A model generated the notes under the pieces. That model had not been told where the DNA came from. It did not search any database and saw only the letters and a program-made list of their open reading frames with translations. Below are positions 1-42,235 of a stretch of DNA of 64,000 nucleotides, one piece after another. This stretch comes from Gibbula magus (taxonomy: Eukaryota > Mollusca > Gastropoda > Trochida > Trochidae): NCBI GenBank assembly GCA_936450465.1, contig OW388300.1, positions 45,478,358-45,542,357 on the forward strand, written 5' to 3'. Every line of letters starts with the position of its first letter. Positions within the stretch are counted from its first letter, which is position 1. Both the position numbers and the translations under genes were made by a program.

Positions 1-105
1 ATGCTGAGTGTCAAGCAATGCAGCAGCAACTCCCGCTTTTTAACGTCTTTTGGGGATCGAACCCCGGTCTTCCGGACACTCTACCAACTGAGCTACATCC
101 CCGGT
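1..105 (-). mobile_element. tRNA-derived SINE fragment, cut by the window edge
   Basis: Read on the minus strand, 102 to 52 gives a tRNA-like head: an A-box (TAGCTCAGTTGG) soon followed by a B-box (GGGTTCGATCCCC). Only about a dozen bases lie between the D-arm and T-arm, so the anticodon arm is missing, and no 3' acceptor strand follows the T-arm. It is therefore a SINE head, not a working tRNA gene. The body (positions 1-51, containing AAAAGACGTTAAAAAG on the minus strand) matches the copy near 1014-1105. The rest of the element lies outside the window. Confidence 0.65.
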
Positions 106-860
106 CTGTACAAGAGGCTCTTCTGTTAGTTCTGCATGGTCGTTATATCACTCTGTCTCTAAAAAAGAACTAACGTTTGGATATAGTGATGGAATGTGTT
201 AACTCTTTTTGTCACAGTAAATGAAAATGGTTCAGATCAAACTTTCTCTTGCCAAAGTCATCTCATGATAAAATTATCCTCAATTGTATTCTTACATCCT
301 TTTGATGACGTGTGATTCTTGACGGGTAAGCATATTTACATTTACATAATTTATTTACATCATTTAACCATACACATAACATAAGTTCATGTTTGGAAGA
401 ATATTGATCAATTCACGATTTCAGGTAGACGGACCATCTTTGTTATTACAGTAACGTGAAATAATTTCAGAGTCCAAACTAGAATGTGCAATCCAATACA
501 TTCGCGACAAAGCATATCAGGGAGAGATACTCACTAATACTTTGTTGGAGTAGGGTCTATTTATACAAACGTCTAATTCATATGAGTAAATTTTCTTAAA
601 AGTATAAATTTCATGTCAAGACTATAGTAGAAAATAATTGGATATTGTTACTCCATTAGTTTACATCTACATCTACATCTACATTTCCTTTAGCCCTAGC
701 AAGCATTTATTAAATACTATTTCTATAAATAAATATTTTGTAGCGATATATACATGTATGATACATATATAGATAGGTAATGAGGTACAAAATGTGACTG
801 ATGTTTCTGATATATCCATGCTAAATTGAAATGAAATGAATGATTATGCAAATTGAGGTA
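106..860. other. intergenic, no gene seen
   Basis: AT-rich sequence without a convincing open frame. The only structure noticed is a short ACATCT run near 663-686. Confidence 0.6.
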
Positions 861-2083
861 GGGGAGACCGGGGCTGATTTGGACCCGGGGTAGGTTAATA
901 ATAATAATAACACTTTATTGTCTTCAATACATTGTAAATCGCAAATTTGTTTTGTGTATTTCGCACCCGGCAGCCACAGTGCAGCGCCAGTTCAAGCGTT
1001 GTTCTGTCCTTATGATGCTGAGTGTCAAGCAAGGCAGCAACAACTCCAACCTTTTAACGTCTTTTGGTATGACGCACCTGGAAATCGAACCCCTGTCTTC
1101 CGGGTGATGAGCGCACATCATATATATCTATTGATTCCAAATAAGGAGGAAGAAACTGTTTATATCCCAAGAAGTACCACCATATACCATGTGACATATG
1201 CTGCTGATGACTGAAAATATAATGTGTTTCAAAATCTGACAAGCAATCATGATTTTTCTATGGACTAAAATTTTAGCATCTTAGTAATTGTGATCTTATG
1301 TAAAGATGAGTAACCAATCCTGGTTGATAGTAATCTTTTGGAAAGTTCCATCATTATGGTAAGTTGTAACTCGTAATTACTTGACATGTCATTTCACTTT
1401 ACCAATATGGGGGCATGTTATCACCTTGGGAGTCAATTGCGCAGGTTGGGACACTGGTTGAGACAATATTACCGGGGTAGGTTGGGACAGGGGTTTTGGG
1501 CCAGTGTCCAAATGTGCCCCGGTATATTTTGAGAGCGTCCCAATGTACCCCATCTTGATTTATATTCTCGTAAATGTAAAATATTAATAATCATTGTGAT
1601 AAGTATTGAAATCATAATGGTTCTATCTTAGGTATGGGTATTTTCCCAATGCGCCTCGGCTCATTACTCAACGTACAACAGGGTGGGACAGGTTTAGGAC
1701 AGCATATTTTGCTTGTTTGTTTCTTCTTTAAACAAAATGTTTATTAATGTATGTCATATAATCACGTAATAATGATTACTCAATAATAACTGCTCCCTGA
1801 ATATGCATGCGCAGAATTATACTTCCTGTTAAGCAGACGACGCGCGAATTGGCGCCAGCTAACTGTCAATGGCATGACGACATGTAACGAAGGTCAGTAA
1901 TAAAACCCAATGAAACTCATCACCCATTCCTGAATTCTATGACAATATATTTTGTTGTTTTATGTTTTCATGTTTTGAAAATAAAGGTTGCTTTAAATGT
2001 GCTAAGTTTCATATTGCTTGTGTACATAAATTAAGAAAAAAACAGGAAAAGTGTTTTTTGTCCCAAGGTGCCCCGGTCTCCCC
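861..2083. mobile_element. 1.2-kb element with terminal inverted repeats, non-autonomous
   Basis: The left end (861-873, GGGGAGACCGGGG) is the exact reverse complement of the right end (2071-2083), and similarity continues imperfectly inward (CTGATTTGG against CACCTTGGG). The interior has further short GGGACA and CCGGGG motifs (1438-1550) but no transposase-like open frame. A SINE copy sits inside. I could not settle a target-site duplication, so the superfamily is unassigned. A non-autonomous DNA transposon is the simplest reading. Confidence 0.6.
918..1112 (-). mobile_element. tRNA-derived SINE copy nested in the 861-2083 element
   Basis: Positions 1014-1072 repeat the body at 1-51 (CTGAGTGTCAAGCAA, then TTTTAACGTCTTTTGG) with a few substitutions. 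On the minus strand a B-box-like GGGGTTCGATTTCC lies near 1081-1095. The element probably continues to the AATAATAATAATAA tract near 898-911. It has no coding capacity. The body is shared with the fragment at the window start. Confidence 0.55.
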
Positions 2084-3423
2084 TTATATTCATCGCCAAA
2101 TAGAGTTGCAAACAGATTGCTACAGCGCTAATCTGAGGACAGGTTACAAACCCCGTTCCATTAATGTCAATACTGTTACAAGAAATGTCATTTCTGTTAC
2201 TGCAACACGGTAACCTACCCACATTACTAACTGTTGACCCGTGATCGGCAAGAACAAACACTTGCCATTCACAAATTAATTAAAATATAGCAAATGATAC
2301 ACCTCTTGTTCTGTTATTTTTGCTTAGTTCAGGTCCTGTTAAAATATTTTATGACATATTATGTAAAATTTAACTATTTAGAAGCGATTTCCTCAATTTA
2401 ATCTGAAGCTGAAATTACGCGTCAAATGCATATCACACATTTTTTTGGGTCTCAGGGAGTTTGTTCGCTTCTCGCTGTTGTCAGTTGTCTGTTGATAGTT
2501 GCCATGTGTACAGGTAATATATCACAGTTACGGTATCTGTTTCCAATGTCCTTGACCAATGTACAGCTGTTCTATTAACGTGACTTCATATTGATTGAAG
2601 CTGTTGTGTTCAGCATGTTGCACATTGATTCACACTATGTTCGTGTAGGAATGATGTTATCCGTAATTTTAAGTTGTCAAATTTCTCTTGATCGTCAGTA
2701 GAAAGACAAGGGAAGAGACGTGTCGGTGGGACTTAATTTCGGTTTTAGTTTCGTTGATAACTTTTCGTTAATGGCTGGATTGTGTTCGCATGCAATGTTT
2801 AAAAATGTCGCGAAACGACTCATTATTTAACCCTTAATTTCAATGTGCCTTTGTACTAAATCAATTCTCCCTGTAATAGGGTTTGTTTAGATCCAAGGAA
2901 GGACCGACTGCTACAGCCAACTGAAAATGTCACTAGGCCAATTTGTAATATTTATATAAACTTTTCCAGAGAAACAGTTTATATATTCATGTATTCCTGT
3001 TATTTACTGTACAAGAACAGGAACAAGAATAAGAATAAAATAAAAAATGCATTGGAACTGTAGCTCATCAGGTACACGTTATTACAGATATTAATTATTC
3101 AATATATTTAGGGCGAAGATTAGCATAAGGCATTGCCGAGTCAAAAAGGTTGCAATTTATAATCCACATTGGTCTAGGTATTCCAACAAAATCTAATTAG
3201 TAGGGATGTTTACAATCTATGAAAGAAGTAAGTTTATTTAAGTATGTTTTTAAATTTCACGATTCACCTGATGAAGAGCTCGTTGTGCATACAATAATGA
3301 AGTCATTACAATACTAACATAAAATCTGATTTGCATTCTAGAATTTTGGTTGGGGATGAGTATTCAGTATAAATGTCGACATTAATATCTATGTTGAAAA
3401 TACTATATTGTTATTAATTAATC
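2084..3423. other. intergenic, no gene seen
   Basis: AT-rich; short open frames only, with no recognisable domain and no clear repeat. Confidence 0.55.
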
Positions 3424-3532
3424 ATTTCTGTATTGGCCAAGTTACAGGTCCGAGGTCCGTCGTATTGGCCCGAGACGAAGTTGAGGTTCAATACAACGGA
3501 CCTCGGACCTGTAACTCGACCAATGCAGAAAT
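3424..3532. repeat. long hairpin (44-bp arms, 21-bp loop)
   Basis: 3424-3467 and 3489-3532 are reverse complements with only a few mismatches, centred on GTTACAGGTCCGAGGTCCGT. The loop is 21 bp. It looks like a small foldback/MITE-type element; no protein is encoded. Confidence 0.85.
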
Positions 3533-3699
3533 ATTTAATAAATGACATGTTTATTGATTGACATCTTTTCATTCTATTTGCAAAACACTTAACATCTCAT
3601 TTATATTGAAATACTAATCATAAACAAGACTGATGAACAGATACCATGGGTCAAAGTTTTGAAGCGACACAAATGTGCGACTGCGCTTGCTCAGACTCA

Positions 3700-3790
3700 T
3701 ATTGGCCCAGTTGGTCTCGTATTGGCCCAGTTTGTCTCGTATTTGTCTCGTATTGGCCCAGTTTGTCTCGTATTGGCCCAGTTGTCGAAT
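3700..3790. repeat. short tandem repeat, ~20-bp unit
   Basis: About four imperfect copies of GTCTCGTATTGGCCCAGTTT, one of them shortened. TATTGGCCC also occurs in the hairpin at 3424-3532, so the two may share an origin. Confidence 0.75.
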
Positions 3791-4119
3791 CATATGGTCT
3801 AGGCCGTCATTACCGTATACGTGCCATAACATTGATAGTTAATTAAAAATGTACAGTACACATAACCTGTAAATCTATCAAAAAAGTCTTCATTCATTAT
3901 AACTGGAATTGCAGATTTCCAATAATAAAAAATATATAGCATTTACTTTTTAATAATTTGTTCATTGTAATGTAATGTTTTGTAATGTAATGGCATTATC
4001 ATAGTCATTATCATGCCATTGTCATCTTGATAAAACATGATGTGTCTGCGGTACTTTACGTTCTACATTTTCATTTATCTACAAATGTCATATAATTATT
4101 TATTACCTACGGGGGCAAT

Positions 4120-4470
4120 CATATCGGGGTTCATATTTTTCATACGATGCCCTAGGGCAACATATCACTTTGTCATGGTGACGTGACGTCATAAACAATG
4201 CTATGACGTCACGTTTCGTCTAAGACGTTGCGTTCTAAATGCGTGACGGCGGGTCGCCAGGCTATGGTTAAAAGTGGATTTTAGCGTGTTTTCGTTAATT
4301 TTACGACTTCGGTAATAAACAGAATATTATATTCGTGTCTATGCCATACTATGTTTACGACACTCGTGCCTGAATATCGGTATATCCCTCGCTCTCGCTC
4401 GGGAAATACTAATACTCAGGCACTCGTGTCGTAAACATAGTATGACATAGACACTCATATAATATCCTCT
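4120..4470. mobile_element. foldback element, family A (copy 1), with paired TGACGTCA sites
   Basis: 4322-4375 and 4414-4467 form a hairpin with ~54-bp arms, few mismatches and a 38-bp loop containing CCCTCGCTCTCGCTCGGG. About 130 bp upstream are two perfect TGACGTCA palindromes (4184-4191, 4204-4211). The same order of landmarks recurs, more diverged, at 55,460-56,065 and 56,748-57,030, so this is a dispersed family and not a local accident. Confidence 0.65.
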
Positions 4471-5322
4471 ATATAAGCTTATAATTATCAAATATCATTG
4501 CACATTATTACATAACGTCATTGCTGGACACATTGATCGTGATCTGCAAAGTTTAATATATTTTATATAACTTCCAGAGAGTGTGTACACCCTGTAAATA
4601 AACGTCAAATAAAAGGGAAACAATTAAGGATACATAGTGTTATTGAGTTTAGGAGTTCATGGAGTGACATTAAACACTGCATGTCAAGAACATATTTAAG
4701 ACAACAATGTCAAACATGTCATACTGTAATCTTGTCTGCCCAAGGCCAACAAAACATTCAACAAAAAGATGTCTTTCACATCATTTATTAATTCGTCATA
4801 ACATTCCTATATTTAACAATATCCACGATTAGTTTATATCAAAGTTATTGATTAACAGCTCTGAAACGGTACATTTTGTCAAAATAAATGATACATTTTA
4901 TTAAAGTTTTATTCTTCTAAAGCTCACCGATCTTTAGAATAAATGATAGATTAAAAGATAGAGTAAAAGATTTCAACTTTCTAGAAAATTGATAATTCGG
5001 GACCTGTGGCCCCTTTAAGGTTAGTTGTAAAAGTGAAAGAAGTAAACAATTCATAGTTTATTTATAATCGCTTCACAAGAACATTTAGTTCTGCAGAAGA
5101 CACGTGAAATAGAGTTTAGGTGGTCCCTGTGGCCCCTCTCGCTTATCGCTGTGTGGTCACGTTATCACCAATGTAAAAACCCTAGTGGAGAAGGAACCTC
5201 TACACAAGATTTCAAGAGCATGACAAGAAGGTGTGAATTGGTCTGTAAGACGTGGCCTCTGATTACAAGTACACATCCATACTAAATGTAACGAGAAGAG
5301 CAACGATATTTTATTGATTTAG
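4471..5322. other. intergenic, no gene seen
   Basis: AT-rich, no supported gene. CTGTGGCCCCT occurs twice (about 5002 and 5127), which may mark the ends of a decayed repeat; not pursued further. Confidence 0.5.
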
Positions 5323-6302
5323 GCAACAGCATAATAAAGTAGCAATCAACAACATAAGGAAGCAATAAGCAACAACAAAAGGAAGCAACAAGCAACAACA
5401 TAACGAAGCAACAGGCAACACCATAACGAAGCAACAAGCATCAGCATAAAGAAAGCAACAAGCATCAACATAACCAAGCAACAAGCATCAACATAACCAA
5501 GCAACAATTGCAAGCATCAACATAAAGAATCAACAAGCATCAACATAACCAAGCAACAACCAACAACATAACCAAGCAACAGGCATACTAGTAACCAAGC
5601 AACAAACATAAGGAAGCAACAAGCAACAACATAAGGAAGCAACAAGCAAAAACATAAGGAAGCAACAAACATCAATATAAGAAGCAACAAGCAACAACAT
5701 AACGAAGCAACAAGCATCAACATAACCAAGCAACAATCATCAACATAAGGAAGCAACAAACAACAACATAACGAAGCAACAAGCATCAACATAACCAATC
5801 AGCAAGCATCAACATAAAGAAAGCAACAAGCGTCAACATAAAGAAGTAACAAGCATCAATATAATATAACGAAGCAACAAACATCAACATAACGAAGCAA
5901 CAAGCAACAACATAAGGAAGCAACAAACATCAATATAAGGAAGCAACAAGCATCAACATAACGAAGCAACAAGCATCAACATAACCAAGCAACAAGCATC
6001 AACACAAGGAAGCAACTAGCTACAACATAACCAAGCAACAAGCATCAACATAACCAAGCAACAAACATCAACATAACCAAGCAACAAGCATCAACATAAG
6101 GAAGCAACAAGCAACAACATTACCAAGCAACATGCTACAACATAACCAAGCAACAGGCATCAACGTAACCAAGCAACAAGCAACAACATAACCAAGCAAC
6201 AAACATCAACATAACCAAGCAACAAGCAACAACATAATCAAGCAACAAACATCAACATAAGGAAGCAACATACATCAATATAAGGAAGCAACACACATCA
6301 AG
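5323..6302. repeat. 23-bp minisatellite
   Basis: Roughly 40 imperfect copies of a unit close to AAGCAACAAGCATCAACATA plus ACC, with CATAAGG and CATAACG variants. The period is not a multiple of three. The ~90-residue open frames seen on the minus strand here are low-complexity products of the repeat and are not annotated as genes. Confidence 0.95.
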
Positions 6303-6654
6303 ATGTTTCAAGATGTTGCTTTGTTTTGTTTTGTATATTGTTTAAAGACAATGAAACGACGTTGCGTCAATAACAGCACACCTACTATTCAAGGATAACA
6401 ATTGTGTTATTGTTTATATGAAAACTATTTATTGATGTGCAACGGTGTCTGTAATGCCCCAGGTTACCGACGGCTGGTTTGAATAGATGAATTGATAAAA
6501 CAGAAAGACATTTATAATTCACAATGTCACATGTGTATTCTAACAATCTCCTTGAACGTACACCACAATTTACACATTAAATACCTTTTGCTATCCCCAT
6601 TGGATCATATAATTATCTGTATAATAGAATCAGGCGTGCATCCATAACTAAATC

Positions 6655-6835
6655 AGCTTAAAGGCGCTGAAACCCGTTTTCTGCATATTATGTTTTCCCA
6701 CATCTTCCTTTCATTTTAAACGTTTATACAATTATATTCTTACGTTAGATGGTAAAATATCTCATTAAGCACCTGATAAGCTGTTTCCATGTAGAACTCT
6801 TCGACGAGAGAGATAGATTTGCTGGTCTCCGGTTA
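6655..6835 (+). mobile_element. dispersed MITE-like repeat, family M (copy)
   Basis: Shares TTAGATGGTAAAATAT, CACCTGATAAGC and GTAGAACTCTTC-type segments with copies at 11,260-11,470, 11,902-12,276, 12,390-12,560 (opposite strand) and 60,150-60,310 (opposite strand). It opens with AAAGGCGCTGAAACCCG, a diverged form of the family end AAAGGCGCTGTAGCACG. Non-coding. Confidence 0.5.
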
Positions 6836-9800
6836 CGTTTATACATCCATGTTATCAACTCCTTATTATAACATACTCCAATTGAACCATATTACTGAGG
6901 GTAATATTTTACATCAATTTGCAAATTTGTTGAAACAAGGTTTTTAGGAACTACATTTCGACATATGATGGATTTTAAGCTTAAGGTTTTGGAGTATAAA
7001 TTTGAAAATGTGGCTTTCTATAACATGTCAAAATACTTTTCTACGTAATCAATAATCATGCTCGGGTTCAGTTATTGTTTGCAGTGTATGTATTTGTTCT
7101 TGATACGTGTTTAGTTGTAGTTATGCAACGGATTTGTTCACACGCTGTTGCTCAATGTTAGAAAGGAACAAATATCTTTTCAATTATTGCACTAGTGCAT
7201 CAAGAGAAGATTTCTTTTCTACATTTTATCAATGCCTTCAAAGCAGAATTAAAATGGAGTCTTGTATCGACTTTGATACTCTATTGTCAGTCCGTTTTTC
7301 CCAGCATTCTCTCCGTCAATCGTAACTTCCTCTTGTGCCTTCAAGCGTTGTTTCCCGTCAAATGTAAACATGTAGTTCACTAACAGGTACATATCATGTC
7401 TGAATGACGCAAGTTTGCCACGTAACACAATAAACGATATATAAAACACATGTATAAACATTTAATTTCGAAAATATTGTTTTCGCTTATATGGAAACAT
7501 ATATTATGATATTTACTTGAGTTTCAAAAGTTGTTCAATAGTTGTACGAAGAAGAAGTGTCAGAAGCTCTTGAATTTTTTCTTGGGATTAATTTTAATCT
7601 TGTAGAAAAAAAATAACACCCTCTGGTTGGATATTGCTCCATACTATAACAATATGATAAATTGGGTTTTACAGAGGAAACACATTTTTGACAAATTTGC
7701 CAATTTGAAACAATATTTAGATAATGGGCAGAGCTACAGATAAGTTTTTGGTTGATTGAGTAATGTACTCACTTATGTTCACCTTTATCCAACATTTCTT
7801 TTGAGTAACCAAATAAATTGTACGCAGCTCAATCAAAATCAATTGGGTATTTTGCCAATTTTACATTAACTATCGAAATGACCAAAAATAAAGCTAGGAA
7901 AATTCATTAAATATTCGTATGAATTGGACACAATGAAAACTGACTATTACAAAGAAAATGAAAAAAAAATCTCACCATTGAAATAATTCTACAAGGTGGC
8001 GCCGCAAGCTGAGCGGGACCCCACACTTTCATACTTTTCGTCTCTGTCTTACACAACTAGAAATTTTCAAAATGTGCAATATTTGTTTCCTATTTTGATC
8101 TCAATTTTAAGAGTATAAATTATGAAGACAGTATCTATGAAATATTGATTAATAATGTTTAAAAACAAAAAGTATACATGTATGAGGAGATTTTCTCTAA
8201 AGTTCTAGGAATTCTGGGGAATAAGGAGGTTTTTAGATTCAAAACCCAATACAGTGACCCAACAACTTAAAGAATCATAGAATTTGATATATAAATCAAT
8301 GTAACGAAAGACAAAAGGGAGGTCATCATACTATTATAGTATCTTCAGAAAACTAAGGTATGGTCACAATTTTGTCCAAAGAGAGATAACTCCAAAGCTT
8401 GACTGAGTACTACTTAAGTACCGGTACCGTTTTCACGTTAAATATATTATAGACAAAATATGTTTTTGTATCATAAAACAAGTCTACTTCGATAACTTAC
8501 ATTAAAATAATAATGATCCTATTCCTATAGACACATTAAAAATTCCAATGCACATGTGTGACACTGTTACTGAAAATGACCACAGAAGCTACAAAGTAAT
8601 GCACTTCTGACACCTTGGAGTGTTAAGAAACAAGGTTTGTTGAACCTCTTTAAATGCATATTCGTCTGTTTTTTTATAGTATATATTCGATCTGTATTGT
8701 AATATGAGAGATGCTCCTAAAGACTTCCATGTTGAATAATGTAACATGTGAAAATATTTAACCTCTCATTCATTGCTTATGATTTCACATATTTGTTCAA
8801 TGTAGCCATATCGGACATGACCATAGTCCACAGACTTAACCATAGATAATGCTGCAAACAACTCAAACAGGATTTATATTTCACTGAAACAGTAACAAGC
8901 CAGCCAGACTGGTCAGTTGTATCGAATGGTATGGTCGCGAATATAACTGGTTGCTTTATAGGCCAGCGCAAACTATACTTCGTGGTAGATAGAGAAGGTA
9001 GAGAAGGAACGTTAGAAGCGCGACTATAAGTACTTCCATACCAGTTAATAATTGCAACACGTTTGAGTGGTCGTAGAGAACTGCTGAGATAATATTATAG
9101 CCCTGTAATACCGGTTTTCAGATTTAAGTTACTGAAACCGATTACCATGTACGCATCTCAATCTTTGACGTTAGTTTGTGTACGCATTAGACATCAGCTT
9201 AATTGAGTATTTTCGAAAATGTAAGCGTACTTGTACCGAGAAAACTTATAGAAATTGGATTTTTACGAAAATTAATGCGTAATTTACGCAAATACGCAGC
9301 TTATCCGTAGCTCTGTAATAGGTAAATGAAATAACCAAATCAAAACACAAAGTTTACATATAAACATGATATCATAAATACATTGTTGATGAATAAGTGA
9401 CTGAGAGAACGTCAAAGTCCAAAATATGATTGACATTAAAAATATTAAAACAAACTATTGGTATCATTTAAAAGTAATACTTAACTAATTAAAATAAATT
9501 TGAAAGTCAAATTAGAGAGAAAGATTTAAAACACGTTATTCATAAACACTAGACAAACAGTCGCAGAAGACGAAGCCAGTATGTTATAATCAAAGAGAGT
9601 ATACGTAGACATATATTATGTCACAAACCTATATTCAGGTGTTTCGTATTTCTACTTGTAAATACATATTTTAAATGTCTAAATAGTCAATGTAAGAGCA
9701 GGGTAACATCTGTGACTATCTTGATTAATAATTAATTTAGGAAGAGGTCTAAATAGTAATATAATTTATTAGTATTTCCGACTGTAATTGATGATGTACA

Positions 9801-10755
9801 ATCAACACCTTTTTCTTTACGTATATGTGCAATAGCAGTTAGGAAGACGGGCAGGGTACAAGAAAATTAAATAACATATTCAAAAAAATAAATAATATGT
9901 TTACATCGTTATTATCATATACTATAAATGCGCTATTGTTTGGTAAAACATGTCATATTTTTGGTCGTATTTTTCACATTTGACAGAATCAATAGCAAGC
10001 TACATTAACATTGATTATGAATGTACGGTTCTCGTATGAAACATGAGACATATTGATAAAACGTGTTGAATGATAATTGCGCATCTGACATTGTAATAAA
10101 TCAGTTTGCAGAGCCGATGATATATAATAACTGCACTGTTCTCATATGAAACACGAGTCAATTTGCCAAAAATCAATTTAAACTTCGACAAAAACTCATT
10201 TACACTTCGATATAATATATTACTTAATGTTGAACATACTGAAAATCGCGCATTTGTCATGATTGTAATAAATCAATTTGACGAAACTGAGTTCACATTT
10301 AATCATGATATGCAATCAAGAAACTCTCATTTGCCTTGTAGCAATTAGCATTGTGCAAGTTCGCTCGTACCTCAGGAAAAGGGCAACCGACAATTACTAA
10401 CGTTCGTGCGCATGAACTTAGAGACATGTCCTGGAGTCAATGAGGAGACAACACGCCAAGAAGACATGCACCGTGAAGACACAGTCTCGTTGTACATCAA
10501 TACTGGAATGACTAACGAACAATTGATAGTCTGCATCAACTCCTGTTGAATAAGGTGTCGTATTGATCTATTGATTATGTTTCAATATACTAATTGGTGT
10601 GTTGAAAATTCTGCACTTGTCTTAAAGAGTGACGATCGCTGACATTAATGAAGGACACATTCTTAACATTGAGTAGTTACCCAAGGATTGTGAGAACTTT
10701 CAGACCGACGTCCATCTTTGTACGATTAGAAGTGACATTCTCTGGGAGAAGGAAA
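6836..10755. other. intergenic region upstream of the five-exon gene
   Basis: AT-rich with no open frame having a recognisable domain. No promoter element could be assigned with confidence, although the region just 5' of 10,756 must hold the promoter or 5' UTR of the downstream gene. Confidence 0.5.
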
Positions 10756-40064
<29,309 letters not shown>

Positions 40065-40084
40065 TGGTAAAAGACTTGTTGATG

Positions 40085-40530
40085 GTAATGGGTAAAAATG
40101 TAAATTTGTTACTAGGAGCAGCTTTGTTAAACTCATCCGTTCCAGTAACGCAAGATTTCAGCAGAGTCTTCAAGTTGTTCGTGGATGCATGTGACTCGGG
40201 AGCTGGAGCTGGACTTCAACAGGAAGATGATGCTTGGATAAATCCTCCTATTGGCAACTTCAGTAAGAAGTTCGACAAACATTAGAAGAACTATTCCACA
40301 GTAGAGAATGAAATGTGAACTCTAATTTTCACTCTAAAACACTTTGATGTGTATCCGGTACCACAATACACTCAGCTCTGGTTTTCACTGAACACAACTC
40401 ACTTGTATTCATTTTCCAAAAAATGAAGACTAGAAACCAGAGACTCAAACGCTGGATCATATGACTGGATCATGCTACAGTCTCCAGACATACATCAAGG
40501 GTTACACTGTCCACTTGTAGTGTTAATGGG
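40085..40530 (+). pseudogene. Ty3/gypsy-type RT-RNase H fragment, decayed
   Basis: Just after the stop codon of exon 5, one frame reads DFSRVFKLFVDACDSGAGAG, then FSKKFDKH, a stop, and KNYSTVE: the RT-RNase H junction of Ty3/gypsy (Metaviridae) pol. After another stop and a frame change, LKHFDVY and later NQRLKRW follow in the order expected of RNase H. Several stops and at least two frame changes are visible. No LTR, integrase or primer-binding site was seen nearby. It probably lies in the 3' UTR or 3' flank of the five-exon gene. Confidence 0.8.
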
Positions 40531-40739
40531 TAATTGTATTAGGTGCATTTCTGGATTATGGAGCAAATGTGATGTGGGTGTCACTTTCATTGTATACACC
40601 AGGTCGTTGAACCCCAAGTCAATGATTATGATTGTGCTTTGTGCTTTTGTTATATTTGTGTATTTAGATACTGATAATATTTTATTTTGTATCTAGAACA
40701 TTGGATTCGGTAATCGGGAAGTAAATAACTACACAAATG

Positions 40740-40745
40740 AATAAA
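40740..40745 (+). promoter_or_regulatory. candidate polyadenylation signal of the five-exon gene
   Basis: AATAAA in an AATAAATAAATAGG context, about 680 bp after the stop. If used, the 3' UTR contains the gypsy fragment. Such hexamers are frequent in AT-rich DNA, hence low confidence. Confidence 0.3.
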
Positions 40746-42112
40746 TAAATAGGGTAAGTATAATTTAATTCCTTCTGTCAGTCATATTGCTTGAAGCCAG
40801 ACAACCAAGTGTGACACTCATTTAAGCAAAACGAGTCGTTCGCGCTAAGTGCCAACTGAGCATGCGCAAGATTACACTCGAGTGAGTCAAAACGAACGCA
40901 GCCTTTTATGTGTCATGTACAATTTCATTTTGTTTTACGTCAAGTATATGTATGTAAGCCAGAGATCGTTGCGACATTAATCAATTCCATGTGTCAGAAG
41001 AATTGCTTATGATTTCCGTATGAAGAGGAGTTACTGATACATACTAAGTATTAAATAAAAATATGTTAAAACCACAGGCTCACAGCACTATGTTCTGTTT
41101 GTGTTTATAGGGGGGTAGTTCGTTTATCGGCAAGGTGTTTTCTCAATTAAGTTAACGTGAACAGAAAAGCGTATTACTAGACCGACCATACCGGTCGTAT
41201 TCCTTTGAATATGTAAAGCGTCGGGAAAGACTATAAATTAGATGGAGGGAAAAACCGTTAATATGGATTTACAACTTCTCTATTGCAAGAGTGCGACGTT
41301 TGAGAATACATTCTGACAAAGTTGTCAAGCACTTCTGCAGTAGAGAATCCTTATTAAATTATCGTTTTTTTCTCCTTCTTTCTCTTTAGTATAACCTTCT
41401 TCTAAATGCTTCTTTAAGAAGTTATTTTATGACGTGTATATTGTTTTTAAGACGTCACGTGCTCGAAGTTCAAGTGAATCAACTAACAAACTTTGTGTAT
41501 ATTAAGATTGTTGTTTTCTTTTCCCTTCCTTCTATAACGACATTATTGACAAGCATAACTGATTTTCTTGTGCCCCAATAACACCACCGTATTTGACCTT
41601 ATTACGAGTCTATAACTGTATTTTGTTTAAACTTGATTCGTCGATGTATGTTTTTTTTATCAATGTGATAAGAAAATGGTTCATAATAGATCTCTCTCAC
41701 AATCATGTTAATGATCATAATTTTGTGATATACATATACATGTAGCGATACACCTATTTCATAACCTTGCATGCTCAGCAATGCCAGAAACATTTTGCTA
41801 CTCATTGCAATAAACTACCATTATTGATTACAAAGCCATCTTGTTTATTTGTGTATTGAAGTCTATTTGTTTTTAATTAGTAAATGTAAAAGAGCACAAT
41901 GCCAGCGAGGATCTATATAATTCATGACAAACCACACACACGCCTCGCTGAGCTAGCTACACGTCCTTCGATGTCAACATGACTCAGTGTTTACTCTATG
42001 TAATAATTAAACATAACATATACTAACCTTGACCTGTTTGATAGTTTTGTGTATGGTTCATAATGAAGGTAAATTGATATAGCAAATAAACCAAATTGAC
42101 TGAAATCCAAAG
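40746..42112. other. intergenic, no gene seen
   Basis: AT-rich; short open frames only, with no recognisable domain or repeat. Confidence 0.55.
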
Positions 42113-42235
42113 GTTGTGATAACGTGTTAAGTGATAGCGCAACGGCCAGTTACCCCATCATGTTTGATCCAAGCCGTAGTTCATCTCGTGTATCACAATT
42201 TTACCTGTTAATCACACGCTAAGGTATTCAGCTGC
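42113..42235. repeat. dispersed repeat, copy 1 of 2
   Basis: Shares GTGATAACG-GTTAA-TGATAGCG and TACCTGTTA-TCACAC blocks, in the same order and spacing, with 46,745-46,845. Diverged; class unknown. Confidence 0.5.

Noticed and set aside
52..102. Functional tRNA gene
   Set aside because: Anticodon arm and 3' acceptor strand are missing; fits a SINE head.
5517..5798. Low-complexity open frames in the 23-bp minisatellite
   Set aside because: The product is a repeat translation of Leu/Cys/Val/Ala with a period that does not keep frame.
40085..40530. Intact LTR retrotransposon
   Set aside because: No LTRs, protease or integrase seen; several stops and frame changes within the only recognisable domain.
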